Shown here one piece after another: positions 55,376-64,000 of a stretch of DNA of 64,000 nt. Below the pieces are notes generated by a model. It ran no database searches. It saw only the letters and a list, made by a program, of their open reading frames with translations, and was not told the DNA's origin. Numbering within the stretch: position 1 is the first letter of the stretch; each line of letters begins with the position of its first letter. The stretch is from Gammaproteobacteria bacterium (GTDB lineage: Bacteria; Pseudomonadota; Gammaproteobacteria; Eutrophobiales; Eutrophobiaceae), in NCBI GenBank assembly GCA_021773215.1, contig JAJFKM010000025.1, forward strand, positions 36,161 to 100,160. The letters run 5' to 3'. A program made the position numbers and the translations under genes.

Positions 55376-55403
55376 AAAAAGGGTGCTGATAGCACCCTTT
55401 TTT
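55376..55403. terminator. Bidirectional terminator between the PQQ and TPR genes
   Basis: GGGTGCT (55381-55387), loop GAT, AGCACCC (55391-55397) with A5 before and T6 after. It serves both convergent genes. Confidence 0.92.
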
Positions 55404-55414
55404 ATTCAAAACAC

Positions 55415-56065
55415 TTACTTTGAGTTAGCTAATAATTCTTCAAGACGTTCTTTAGCTTCATTACGTCGACCTTCGTCGGCAACTTCACGACCCGGACGAG
55501 CAGGGGCAGATAGTGCCTTTTTATAAAACACTTCAGCTTGCTTGTACTTCTTTTTTTTCTTTAGAAAATCTCCATAGTATAAATTAGCATCAATATCATC
55601 GGGATTAAGCATAATTGCTTTATCTAGGTATTGTTTAGCAAGATCAAGATCACCAAACGCAATGGGCCATTCCGGGACTAGGACGTATAAGGTGCCAAGA
55701 TAGGTACTGGCGGCACCTTTTGAGGCTTCAGGATCAATCTTGAGGGATTTTTCCAATGCATCGCGAGATTCGGTAACTGCATCTAATGCTCTTAAAGTGC
55801 CAATAGCACCAGCATAAGTTGATAGAACAATACCTTCCCATAGGTGTGCATCAGCATTATCAGGATGGAGCTTACGAATAGCGGAGGCTTTCAATGCCAG
55901 ATTTTTTAGAGCGTTTTCATGTTGTTTTTTGTCTACTGTATATTTTATTCGTGCCCATTCTTTTTGTACTTGTTGTATTTCAGTATTGACCTCCGCGTGA
56001 ACTGTAAAACAAATAATTATTAATCCGCTTAAAGCAAATAAAGGCAAGTGTGAAAATATTTTCAT
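55415..56065 (-). CDS. Exported TPR-repeat protein
   Basis: A signal peptide (about residues 1-24, ending TVHA) precedes about 190 residues of helical repeats. TPR-type units are visible in NADAHLWEGIVLSTYAGAIG, EASKGAASTYLGTLYVLVPE and PDDIDANLYYGDFLKKKKKY. TPR proteins mediate protein-protein contacts; this one is likely periplasmic. It converges with the quinoprotein gene and is divergent from the Tat amidohydrolase gene, but I cannot say that it partners either. Confidence 0.85.
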   Translation of the reverse strand: MKIFSHLPLFALSGLIIICFTVHAEVNTEIQQVQKEWARIKYTVDKKQHENALKNLALKASAIRKLHPDNADAHLWEGIVLSTYAGAIGTLRALDAVTESRDALEKSLKIDPEASKGAASTYLGTLYVLVPEWPIAFGDLDLAKQYLDKAIMLNPDDIDANLYYGDFLKKKKKYKQAEVFYKKALSAPARPGREVADEGRRNEAKERLEELLANSK

Positions 56066-56214
56066 GTTTTAATCCAGGTTATTTATGTGTTGCGATATTT
56101 ACGACTTAGGACTCATCGATATGTAAATGAGAGATTAAATATAATTTCTGAAGCGAATATAATAGTCTATAAAATTCGACAATCTAAATTACAGATTATC
56201 TACGGGAGCAGCGT

Positions 56215-57705
56215 ATGACGCAAATATTTACAGATGAAGAATTAAAACAGTTCAAGTCTGCACAAACTGAAGCATTTTCTTCGCCGGTACCTACCCAAAT
56301 TATATCGAATGGTGAATTCACACCATCACCACAAACAAAACAACAATCTCAAGTCGAAGCTCGAATAAAACAATTAGCTGATGAGCATGGAAAAAACCAA
56401 GGTCTTAGTCGGCGACAATTTCTAGGTAGTGCATCAGGCATGGCGGCGGCATTTTTAGCGATGAATGAAGTTTTTGGGCCGCACTTTATGATTGATAGCG
56501 CCGAAGCTGCTGAACCTGAGCGTGCGATAGCGCGTGCTACTTCACTACAAGATCAATTTATCTTTGATGACCAAACACATTTTGTTCATGATGACTTTAA
56601 ACATGATGGCTTATTAAATATACCGCGATTTGCTGCAGACCACTGGGAAGCGGGATTGACCAGAGAGCAACTTACACTAAGTGACTTAAAGTTTCAGAAC
56701 TACATCCGACAAATATTTTTGAATAGTGATACTAAAATAGCATTATTAAGCGGTGCACCATTTGATGATCCTAGTTGGTGGTTCTTAGCTAATGATCAGA
56801 TCCGAGGAGCCGTAGAGTCCATCAATAAACTTGCAGGTGCTCGGCGTATGTATGGTCATTTTGTTATTACACCTAAGCAGTCGGGCTGGATGGATGAGAT
56901 CGACAAAGTTCTTGAGACGGGACACACAGATTCATGGAAGGCGTATACGATTGGAGACCCACTAACATCAACTACAAAATATCCATGGCGACTGGATGAT
57001 GAAGAATTGATGTATCCCTTTTATGAAAAGGCAGTAAAGGCCGGGATTACGAATCTGGCGATACATAAGGGTTTGATGCCAGCAGATTATGAAACAAGTT
57101 GGCCTGAAGTCTGGAAACATGCCTCAGCCTGGGATATTGGTAAAGCGGCAAAAGATTGGCCAGATATGAATTTTATTATTTATCATGCTTGTCTACGACC
57201 TGCATTTGAATTACCCGGTCAGGCATTAGCAGAGTTTGAAGCAACAGGTGAAATAAAATGGGCTAGTGATTTAGCACGTATACCTGAAGAATATGGTGTT
57301 AGTAATGTTTATGCTGATTTAGGTACTTGTTTTGCCAATTCAGCGACAGCAAACCCTCGCTTTGCTGCTGCCCTGTTAGGGACTCTCATAAAAGGACTTG
57401 GTGATGATCATGTCGTCTGGGGAACAGATTCTGTTTGGTATGGTTCTCCTCAATGGCAAATCGAAGCCTTACGTCGATTAGAGATCCCGGAAGATATGCA
57501 AAAGAAACACGGTTTTGCACCATTGGGTCCAGCAGATGGTGTAGTGAAAAACAAGATCTTTGGGTTGAATACGGCAAAGCTTTATAAACTTGAGCCAGAG
57601 GTGGCGATGGATGCAGTCAAAAGTGATGGCATTAACGGGTTGAAACAAGAATTTACAAATAGTACCGACCTGCGAGATAATGCCCGCTACGGATATATAA
57701 TTTAA
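56215..57705 (+). CDS. Tat-exported amidohydrolase-family (COG2159-like) protein
   Basis: The 496-residue protein has the twin-arginine motif SRRQFLGSASGMAAAFLAMN at residues 65-84, unusually far in, after a 60-residue hydrophilic leader. The start is secured by GGGAG 6 nt before the ATG. The body resembles amidohydrolase-2 proteins: FDDQTHFVHDDFKHDGLLN (first His pair), TNLAIHKGLMPADYETSWPE, NFIIYHACLRPAFELPG and VVWGTDSVWYGSPQWQIEAL (Asp). These bind one or two metals and act as hydrolases or decarboxylases. Export means the substrate is met in the periplasm, alongside the quinoprotein lipoprotein. Confidence 0.85.
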   Translation: MTQIFTDEELKQFKSAQTEAFSSPVPTQIISNGEFTPSPQTKQQSQVEARIKQLADEHGKNQGLSRRQFLGSASGMAAAFLAMNEVFGPHFMIDSAEAAEPERAIARATSLQDQFIFDDQTHFVHDDFKHDGLLNIPRFAADHWEAGLTREQLTLSDLKFQNYIRQIFLNSDTKIALLSGAPFDDPSWWFLANDQIRGAVESINKLAGARRMYGHFVITPKQSGWMDEIDKVLETGHTDSWKAYTIGDPLTSTTKYPWRLDDEELMYPFYEKAVKAGITNLAIHKGLMPADYETSWPEVWKHASAWDIGKAAKDWPDMNFIIYHACLRPAFELPGQALAEFEATGEIKWASDLARIPEEYGVSNVYADLGTCFANSATANPRFAAALLGTLIKGLGDDHVVWGTDSVWYGSPQWQIEALRRLEIPEDMQKKHGFAPLGPADGVVKNKIFGLNTAKLYKLEPEVAMDAVKSDGINGLKQEFTNSTDLRDNARYGYII

Positions 57706-57781
57706 AATAATAAACAGCGAACACTACGTCACGGTTGTGAAGCTGTTGAGCACGATTAACTTTTTTCTACAGATTTAGAAT

Positions 57782-58570
57782 ATGGACACTTTTAAAAAAC
57801 TTGTCGACTTCATTGCCTTTATTTTTCGTAGAGGTGTTTTCTGGTTTGGCTTCTATATCAGGCCACCCATACACTGGTTTATCGGTTTGTTTTCAACGGT
57901 AGGGACCCCCTCAGTTTTTGAAAACGATGTCTTTCCCTGGACAAAAGCATTGGAAAGCCATTATGAGGAGATATGTGCAGAAGCAATGCAGATGATGCTT
58001 GAGCGCGATAAGATACCGCCATTAAGAGATGTTTCCCCTGATCATGATCGTATAGCTATTGATAATAAATGGCAGTCATTATTCATCTGGGGTTATAACT
58101 ACAAGTTTCAGCGCACTGCGGAGTTGTGTCCGGTAACAACAAGTGTAGTGGAAAAAATTCCCGGACTGATCTCTGCTTTTTATTCGGTGCATGCCCCGGG
58201 TACGCATTTGCCTCGTCATTATGGACCTACTAATGGCACTATCACTTGTCATTTGGGCTTAACGATTCCGAAAGAGAAAGGTTGTCGTATCTCGGTAGAT
58301 GACAAGGAATATGAATGGCATGAAGGTAAGTGTTTTGTGTTTGATGACACTTATTATCACGAGGTATGGAATGATACTGAAGAGGATAGGATCATATTGC
58401 TTGTTCAGTTCGAACGGCCATTACGTCAACCAGGTAAGGCGCTAGCGGACAGCTTTATGTGGATGATAAGGCGCAGCCCATTTATTCAGACAACATTGGC
58501 TAGAGTGAAAGAGTGGGAAGATTTAATTACTGATGGACACAGTGATATCCGAGACAGAGTAGACGGTTAA
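57782..58570 (+). CDS. Aspartyl/asparaginyl beta-hydroxylase family protein (LpxO-like)
   Basis: Family members are Fe(II)/2-oxoglutarate dioxygenases; LpxO hydroxylates lipid A acyl chains. A membrane-associated N-terminus (about residues 7-38) precedes the catalytic domain with H146 in LPRHYGPTNGTITCHLGL, and H193 in DDTYYHEVWNDTEEDRIILL, plus the 2-oxoglutarate-contacting Arg. The membrane N-terminus and the family favour a lipid substrate, but the neighbours are catabolic genes, so a small-molecule substrate is possible. It follows the amidohydrolase gene by 76 bp on the same strand. Confidence 0.88.
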   Translation: MDTFKKLVDFIAFIFRRGVFWFGFYIRPPIHWFIGLFSTVGTPSVFENDVFPWTKALESHYEEICAEAMQMMLERDKIPPLRDVSPDHDRIAIDNKWQSLFIWGYNYKFQRTAELCPVTTSVVEKIPGLISAFYSVHAPGTHLPRHYGPTNGTITCHLGLTIPKEKGCRISVDDKEYEWHEGKCFVFDDTYYHEVWNDTEEDRIILLVQFERPLRQPGKALADSFMWMIRRSPFIQTTLARVKEWEDLITDGHSDIRDRVDG

Positions 58571-58780
58571 ACCTTTCAGCGCTTGGCCATTATGTAATAG
58601 TGGCAACAAGTGTTCACTTCATAAACGTTTAAACGCATTCAATGAACTATCTTCCCCCTAAATAGTGGATTGTTTATTTTCTTCAACATGTGGCTGTAAC
58701 ATTACATTGAAAAATTTAATTATTTAACCCGAGTCAGGTTGTATAAATTAGTAATCGTTTTAGGTGGTGCCAGGAGAATA

Positions 58781-60418
58781 ATGAGAATGTTCTTACCAGA
58801 AATGACCGACTATGATGAGATCAAGAGCCAATTTAAACTTGAGGTTCCTGAGTTTTATAATTTTGGCTTCGATGTTATTGAGAGAATGGCAAAAGAGCAT
58901 GATAAGACTGCCTTTATTGCTGTCGATAATAAGGGAGAAAATATTCAACACTACGCCTTTAGTGATCTAGATCTAGCTTCCAATCAATTCGCTAATGCAT
59001 TGCTAACGACGGGTGCTAAGAAAGGTGATTTTGCCTTTGTCATGTTACCGCGCATTCCCGAGTGGTACTTCACTATGATCGGTTGCTGTAAATCAGGTGT
59101 TGTTGCCATGCCAGGAACAGCTATGTTGTCTGCTAAAGATATTGAGTACCGTATCAACAGGTCAAAAGCTAAACTTATTATTGTCACTTCTGAAAACGCC
59201 ATAAAAGTTGATGAGGTCAGACATTTATGTCCGACATTAAAAACCTTTATTGTAATAGGGGAAGCAAGAGAAGGTTGGCAATGTTATTCGGAAATAACAT
59301 CTCATGCATCTGACACACTAGATAAAACACAATTAGAGCCGACGCGTTCATCTGACTTGATGATCATGTACTTCACCTCCGGCACGACAGCAATGCCAAA
59401 GATGGTACCCCGTGATCACTCATACGCATTAGCACATTCTATTACCGGCCGTTATTGGATGGATCTGAAAGAAGATGATATTCACTGGACACTTTCAGAT
59501 ACAGGGTGGGCCAAAGCAGCATGGGGAATGTTGTTTTCTCCGTGGCAAATGGGTGTGACAGTCATACTTTTTAATGGTGAAGGTTTTGATGCTGAATTGC
59601 ATCTGAAATTGATTGAGAAATTAGGAGTAACTACTTTCTGTGCACCACCCACAATTTATCGAGTTTTTGCACAGATGGATCTGACGCAATACAATTTGAA
59701 TTCAATTCGACATGCCATTGGTGCAGGCGAACCACTTAATCCTGAAGTCATAAAGGTCTGGCGCGAAGCAACCGGTTCAGATATCTATGATGGTTATGGC
59801 CAAACCGAGACGATTAATATAGTCGCTAATTACCCAGCGATCCCAGTTAAACCAGGCTCTATGGGTAAACCTGTTCCCGGCGTTGATGTACATATCGTAG
59901 ATGATGAAGGTAAGTTATCTGACGTTAATATAGTAGGGCATATTGCCATACGAATAACTGAACCGTTGCCACCAGGACTGTTTCCGGGTTATTGGCAGGA
60001 TGATGAGGCGACAGCATTGTCATTTAGAAATGGCTGGTATCTAACGGGAGATACCGGGACGATTGATGAAGATGGATATATCTGGTTTGTTGGCCGTTCT
60101 GATGACGTTATCAGTTCGTCGGGATATCGAATTAGTCCATTTGAAGTTGAAAGTTATTTACTTGAACATCCTGCTGTCCTCGAATCTGCAGCGGTAGGAA
60201 AGCCAGATGAGATTCGTGGTGAAATAGTTAAGGCCTTCATAGTACTTGCACCTAATTTTGAGCCTAGTGAAGCACTTACCAAAGAACTACAAGACTTCAT
60301 GAAAAAAATCACTGCACCATACAAATACCCACGTGAAATTGAATATCGAGAATCATTACCGAAAACGGTTTCCGGGAAGATACGTAGAGTTGAATTACGA
60401 GAAGAAGGGCTTAGTTGA
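58781..60418 (+). CDS. Acyl-CoA synthetase, medium-chain (ACSM) type
   Basis: AMP-forming ligase for short or medium-chain acids. Visible motifs: MYFTSGTTAMPKMVPRDHSY (P-loop), HWTLSDTGWAKAAWGMLFSP, GYGQTETINIVANYP, GWYLTGDTGTIDEDGYIWFV, RSDDVISSSGYRISPFEVES and the C-terminal PKTVSGKIRRVELRE with catalytic Lys. The frame opens at a TTG (58739), but the ATG at 58781 is preceded by AGGAG at 5-nt spacing, giving 545 residues. Located just upstream of the isobutyryl-CoA mutase gene, it may activate the branched acid that the mutase uses. Confidence 0.93.
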   Translation: MRMFLPEMTDYDEIKSQFKLEVPEFYNFGFDVIERMAKEHDKTAFIAVDNKGENIQHYAFSDLDLASNQFANALLTTGAKKGDFAFVMLPRIPEWYFTMIGCCKSGVVAMPGTAMLSAKDIEYRINRSKAKLIIVTSENAIKVDEVRHLCPTLKTFIVIGEAREGWQCYSEITSHASDTLDKTQLEPTRSSDLMIMYFTSGTTAMPKMVPRDHSYALAHSITGRYWMDLKEDDIHWTLSDTGWAKAAWGMLFSPWQMGVTVILFNGEGFDAELHLKLIEKLGVTTFCAPPTIYRVFAQMDLTQYNLNSIRHAIGAGEPLNPEVIKVWREATGSDIYDGYGQTETINIVANYPAIPVKPGSMGKPVPGVDVHIVDDEGKLSDVNIVGHIAIRITEPLPPGLFPGYWQDDEATALSFRNGWYLTGDTGTIDEDGYIWFVGRSDDVISSSGYRISPFEVESYLLEHPAVLESAAVGKPDEIRGEIVKAFIVLAPNFEPSEALTKELQDFMKKITAPYKYPREIEYRESLPKTVSGKIRRVELREEGLS

Positions 60419-60545
60419 TGGGAACAAGAATCAGAAATATGTTTTTATTAAAGCATGTATAAGCTGCTTGCATTACTTTTAAGGTAAAAGACTCTGGAAT
60501 TAGTCTTGAAAGAAGCTTATAAAGGTTACAAATCAGGGGCAGTAA

Positions 60546-63500
60546 ATGGCAACACCAGCAAAAATGGTAAGCAGAAGTCTAGTATCTGAGAAATACAAAG
60601 CTCAGAATCATGTTCGTTTCATCACGGCAGCTAGTCTGTTTGATGGACATGATGCGGCCATTAACATTATGCGGCGTATTTTACAGTCAACGGGTGTAGA
60701 GGTCATTCATTTAGGGCATAACCGCTCAGTCGGCGAAATCATAAATGCTGCTATTCAAGAAGATGTTCAAGGGATTGCTATCAGTTCCTATCAGGGTGGT
60801 CATGTTGAATATTTTAAATACATGGTAGATCTACTCAAAGAACGTGGGGCGTCTCATATCAAGGTATTTGGTGGCGGTGGCGGCGTGATTGTTCCAGATG
60901 AAATTGCTGAACTTGAAAAATATGGTGTGACACGCATTTACTCTCCCGAAGACGGACAGAGGATGCAGTTGCAAGGCATCATAAATGAAATGGTTGAGCG
61001 TGCCGATGTTGATTTGTCCGACAAGGATATCCCTGAAAATAATAACAATCTTTCGCATAACGGCTACGGTCAACTTGCTCGTTTGATTACAGCGATAGAT
61101 GAAGGTGTCATAGCTGAAAGTCGCCTCAGTACACTCACAGAAGAAGCTAAAAAATACAGCAAAACTCCGGTGTTAGGAATTACAGGCACAGGTGGTTCTG
61201 GTAAATCGTCATTGACTGATGAATTAATTCGTCGTTTTAATCTTGACCTTGATGAACTGAAGATTGCAATTATCGCCATCGATCCGACTAAACGTAAAAC
61301 GGGTGGGGCACTTCTCGGGGATCGTATTCGTATGAATGCACTTGATGTTCCTAATATTTATTTTCGTTCAATTGCAACACGCGGAACAACAGGCGAAGTA
61401 CCTACTTCACTGACACATATCATCGACCTCTGTAAAGTTTCTGAATTTGATCTGATCATCGTAGAGACGCCAGGAATAGGTCAGGGTGATGCGGGGATCG
61501 TGCCGCATGTCAATACATCTATGTATGTCATGACACCTGAGTTTGGCGCTGCAAGCCAGCTAGAAAAAATTGATATGCTCGATTTTGCCGACGTGGTTGT
61601 GATTAATAAATTCGATCGCAAAGGTGGTGAAGATGCCTTGCGCGATGTGCGTAAACAATATCAACGTAACAATGAATTGTTTTCAACCTCAGTTGAAGAA
61701 TTACCAATATACGGAACCATTGCTTCAAAATTCAATGATGATGGCGTGACTTCTTTATATCAGGGCTTACTTAATGTTTTTAAAGAAAAGAAATTGAACA
61801 GTTGGCATGGAAATATTTTTGCGCCGCTAGCTTCAAAATGTTCAACCAGCAGAACAGTAATCGTTGCTGCTGAACGGCAGCGTTATCTTGCAGAGATCGC
61901 AGAGACTGTTCGAGATTATCATAAGACCTCAGCTGAACAGGTAAATATTGCACGTGAACGACAGCAGTTAATAGAATCAAAAAAAATGCTCGAGTCATCG
62001 GGTGACAAGAACAATGCTTTGGATGTCTTGATAGAAAAGCGTGAAGACAAACTTGATTCACGTTGCCGTAAGTTGCTTGAGATGTGGCCAGCACTTAAAA
62101 AAGATTATGCTGCTGATGAATATGTTGTTGATGTTAGAGGCAAAGCGTTATATACAAAAATAATTAGTCACACACTTTCTAATACTCGTATTCCAAAAGT
62201 ATCTCTGCCACGTTATGAGGATGAAGGAGAAATCCTGCGCTTCCTACTTGAAGAAAATGTGCCCGGAAAATTTCCTTATACTGCCGGTGTATTTGCCTTT
62301 AAACGAGAAGGTGAAGATCCAACGCGTATGTTTGCTGGAGAAGGCGACCCATTTCGTACCAATCGTCGTTTTAAATACCTGTCTAAGAATTCTGATGCAA
62401 CCCGTCTTTCGACTGCATTTGATTCAGTAACACTCTACGGGAATGATCCCGGTGAACGACCCGATATTTACGGGAAGGTTGGGAATTCAGGCGTATCGGT
62501 TGCGACACTAGATGACATGAAAGCACTCTATGATGGGATTGATTTATGTTTGCCGACGACATCAGTCTCGCTGACCATCAACGGCCCAGCACCAACAATT
62601 CTAGCTTTGTTTCTAGTCACAGCAATCGAACAGCAGTACGCAAAGTTTGAGAAAGATAATGGCAGGCAAGCTACTGCTGAAGAGAAATTAAAAATCAAAG
62701 ACTGGTCTCTGGAAAATGTTCGTGGCACCGTTCAGGCCGATATTCTTAAAGAAGACCAGGGTCAGAATACTTGTATTTTTTCAACTGAATTTAGTCTCAA
62801 GTTAATGGGTGATATACAACAGTATTTCGTCGATAAGAAAGTTAAGAATTTCTATTCAGTCTCTATCTCCGGATATCACATCGCAGAAGCAGGCGCGAAT
62901 CCTATTTCACAATTGGCATTTACCTTAGCCAATGGTTTTACATATGTTGAAACGTATCTATCACGTGGAATGGATATCGATGACTTTGCAGGTAATCTTT
63001 CGTTCTTTTTCTCTAACGGGATGGATCCTGAATACACTGTTATGGGACGTGTTGCTCGCCGTATATGGTCTACCACGATGCGTTTTAAATATGGCGCGAA
63101 TGAACGCAGCCAGAAATTGAAATATCATATTCAGACCTCAGGACGTTCCTTGCATGCGCAAGAAATAGACTTCAATGATATTAGAACGACGTTACAAGCA
63201 TTAATTGCGATCAATGATAATTGTAACAGTTTGCACACTAATGCTTATGATGAGGCGATTACTACGCCAACAGAAGATTCAGTGCGAAGAGCAATGGCAA
63301 TACAATTAATCATTAATCAAGAATATGGTCTTTCCAAAAATGAGAATTCGCTTCAAGGTTCTTTTATTGTAGAAGAGTTAACCAATCTGGTTGAAGAGGC
63401 CGTTCTACAAGAGTTTGATCGAATGTCAGAGCGCGGTGGTGTGCTTGGTTCAATGGAAACGGGTTATCAACGCGGCAAGATTCAAGATGAATCGATGCAG

Positions 63501-63821
63501 TATGAAATGCTAAAGCATAGTGGTGAACTGCCTATTATTGGCGTCAATACTTTCGAGAATCCAAATGCAGATGAACAGACAAAAGATATCGAGTTGGCCC
63601 GTTCAACTGAAGCAGAGAAGCAAAGTCAGTTGAGCCGTCTCGAAGAATTTCATTCGCGACATAAAAATCAAAGTGAAAGCCATATTGAGAAATTGAAAAA
63701 AGCGGCACAAAACAATGAAAATGTTTTCGCAGTTTTAATGGATGCTGTTGAGCACTGCTCACTCGGTCAAATTACTAATGCATTCTTCGAAGTCGGCGGT
63801 CAATATCGCAGGAATATGTAG
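60546..63821 (+). CDS. icmF: Fused isobutyryl-CoA mutase IcmF (B12 domain, MeaI GTPase, mutase)
   Basis: IcmF interconverts isobutyryl-CoA and n-butyryl-CoA with coenzyme B12. The 1091-residue protein has three parts. The N-terminal B12 domain carries DGHDAAI with His35 as lower cobalt ligand. The MeaI-like GTPase chaperone carries P-loop GTGGSGKSS (214-222), and KFDRKGGED. The mutase barrel follows. Two specificity residues of the mutase can be placed: F596 (TRMFAGEG) and Q740 ([10 protein letters not shown]), the Phe/Gln pair of isobutyryl-CoA mutases; methylmalonyl-CoA mutase has Tyr/Arg there. A BtuF-like gene begins 13 nt after the stop. Confidence 0.96.
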   Translation: MATPAKMVSRSLVSEKYKAQNHVRFITAASLFDGHDAAINIMRRILQSTGVEVIHLGHNRSVGEIINAAIQEDVQGIAISSYQGGHVEYFKYMVDLLKERGASHIKVFGGGGGVIVPDEIAELEKYGVTRIYSPEDGQRMQLQGIINEMVERADVDLSDKDIPENNNNLSHNGYGQLARLITAIDEGVIAESRLSTLTEEAKKYSKTPVLGITGTGGSGKSSLTDELIRRFNLDLDELKIAIIAIDPTKRKTGGALLGDRIRMNALDVPNIYFRSIATRGTTGEVPTSLTHIIDLCKVSEFDLIIVETPGIGQGDAGIVPHVNTSMYVMTPEFGAASQLEKIDMLDFADVVVINKFDRKGGEDALRDVRKQYQRNNELFSTSVEELPIYGTIASKFNDDGVTSLYQGLLNVFKEKKLNSWHGNIFAPLASKCSTSRTVIVAAERQRYLAEIAETVRDYHKTSAEQVNIARERQQLIESKKMLESSGDKNNALDVLIEKREDKLDSRCRKLLEMWPALKKDYAADEYVVDVRGKALYTKIISHTLSNTRIPKVSLPRYEDEGEILRFLLEENVPGKFPYTAGVFAFKREGEDPTRMFAGEGDPFRTNRRFKYLSKNSDATRLSTAFDSVTLYGNDPGERPDIYGKVGNSGVSVATLDDMKALYDGIDLCLPTTSVSLTINGPAPTILALFLVTAIEQQYAKFEKDNGRQATAEEKLKIKDWSLENVRGTVQADILKEDQGQNTCIFSTEFSLKLMGDIQQYFVDKKVKNFYSVSISGYHIAEAGANPISQLAFTLANGFTYVETYLSRGMDIDDFAGNLSFFFSNGMDPEYTVMGRVARRIWSTTMRFKYGANERSQKLKYHIQTSGRSLHAQEIDFNDIRTTLQALIAINDNCNSLHTNAYDEAITTPTEDSVRRAMAIQLIINQEYGLSKNENSLQGSFIVEELTNLVEEAVLQEFDRMSERGGVLGSMETGYQRGKIQDESMQYEMLKHSGELPIIGVNTFENPNADEQTKDIELARSTEAEKQSQLSRLEEFHSRHKNQSESHIEKLKKAAQNNENVFAVLMDAVEHCSLGQITNAFFEVGGQYRRNM

Positions 63822-63834
63822 GGCGTAGTTTTAA

Positions 63835-64000
63835 ATGCGTATTGTCTCAACTACCTGTTCCAATACAGAGATTGTTTGTGCACTAGGTTGCGCACAATAT
63901 TTAGTCGGTGTTGATAACCACTCTGATTACCCGGAAGACGTCGTCTCCAGCTTGCCAAGAGTAGGGCCTGATCTTCAAGTTGATGCAGAAGTAATTTCCC
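63835..64000 (+). CDS. N-terminal part of a BtuF-like cobalamin/metal-chelate-binding protein
   Basis: The window ends inside this gene; 55 codons are present from the ATG at 63835. MRIVSTTCSNTEIVCALGCA followed by QYLVGVDNHSDYPEDVVSS and LPRVGPDL is the start of the periplasmic-binding fold used by BtuF-type cobalamin binders. No signal peptide is seen in the visible N-terminus, so it may be a cytoplasmic member, as found for some corrinoid-linked homologues. Position next to a B12-dependent mutase supports a cobalamin role. The rest of the gene is outside. Confidence 0.75.
   Translation, partial: MRIVSTTCSNTEIVCALGCAQYLVGVDNHSDYPEDVVSSLPRVGPDLQVDAEVIS

Overview
The window reads as a chromosomal segment of a moderately AT-rich gammaproteobacterium. 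Support comes from HrpA, Hsp15 (HslR), ParC/ParE, XseB-IspA, an AmpG permease, an Lpp-like lipoprotein and a TgpA/DUF58/MoxR cluster. I see no rRNA, tRNA, CRISPR array, transposase or prophage. The AcuI, PrpE and IcmF genes and the PQQ quinoprotein suggest an aerobic, possibly marine, heterotroph; the species is not identifiable from sequence alone.

Layout. 1-8.8 kb: the end of a pterin dehydratase gene, then two molybdenum-cofactor (Moco) blocks. moaC is divergent from moaD-moaE, and a minus-strand run carries moaA-fdhD-mobA-mobB-moeA. A hydroxyglutarate oxidase gene and an orphan ParA ATPase gene lie between them; moaB is separate at 29.4 kb. 8.9-13.8 kb: a CYTH phosphatase, AmpG, a Tyr/Asn-rich secreted protein, a SelW-like protein and a PP2C-TM-FGE fusion. 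13.9-20.9 kb: a plus-strand run of hrpA, a Kef-type antiporter, an anchored unknown, a CMD-Rieske fusion and azoR. 20.9-25.2 kb: TgpA-DUF58-MoxR. 25.2-36.2 kb: nitroreductase, MATE pump, glutathionyl-hydroquinone reductase, hslR, moaB, a phytase-like protein, an RND pump with its adaptor, and an L,D-transpeptidase. 36.2-42.8 kb: a palindrome-rich element, small envelope proteins, an aminotransferase, HNH, mazG, a possible small RNA, folE2, ispA and xseB. 43-45.5 kb: rubrerythrin, Fe-S protein and DUF3501. 45.6-50.1 kb: parE and parC, with a small antisense ORF between them. 50.2-64 kb: an acyl-CoA and quinoprotein region (acuI, prpE, PQQ lipoprotein, TPR protein, Tat amidohydrolase, AspH-like hydroxylase, acyl-CoA ligase, icmF, start of a BtuF-like gene).

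How it fits together. The Moco genes cover most cofactor steps (no moeB was seen), and FdhD implies a formate dehydrogenase elsewhere in the genome. The last 14 kb can be read as short- and branched-chain acid assimilation: oxidation and hydrolysis in the envelope, CoA activation, reduction of acrylyl-CoA, and B12-dependent rearrangement of isobutyryl-CoA, with a B12-binding protein gene alongside. The least explained items are the candidate small RNA near 40.5 kb, the palindromic operator of the rubrerythrin cluster, the PP2C-FGE and CMD-Rieske fusions, and the quinoprotein with changed active-site residues.
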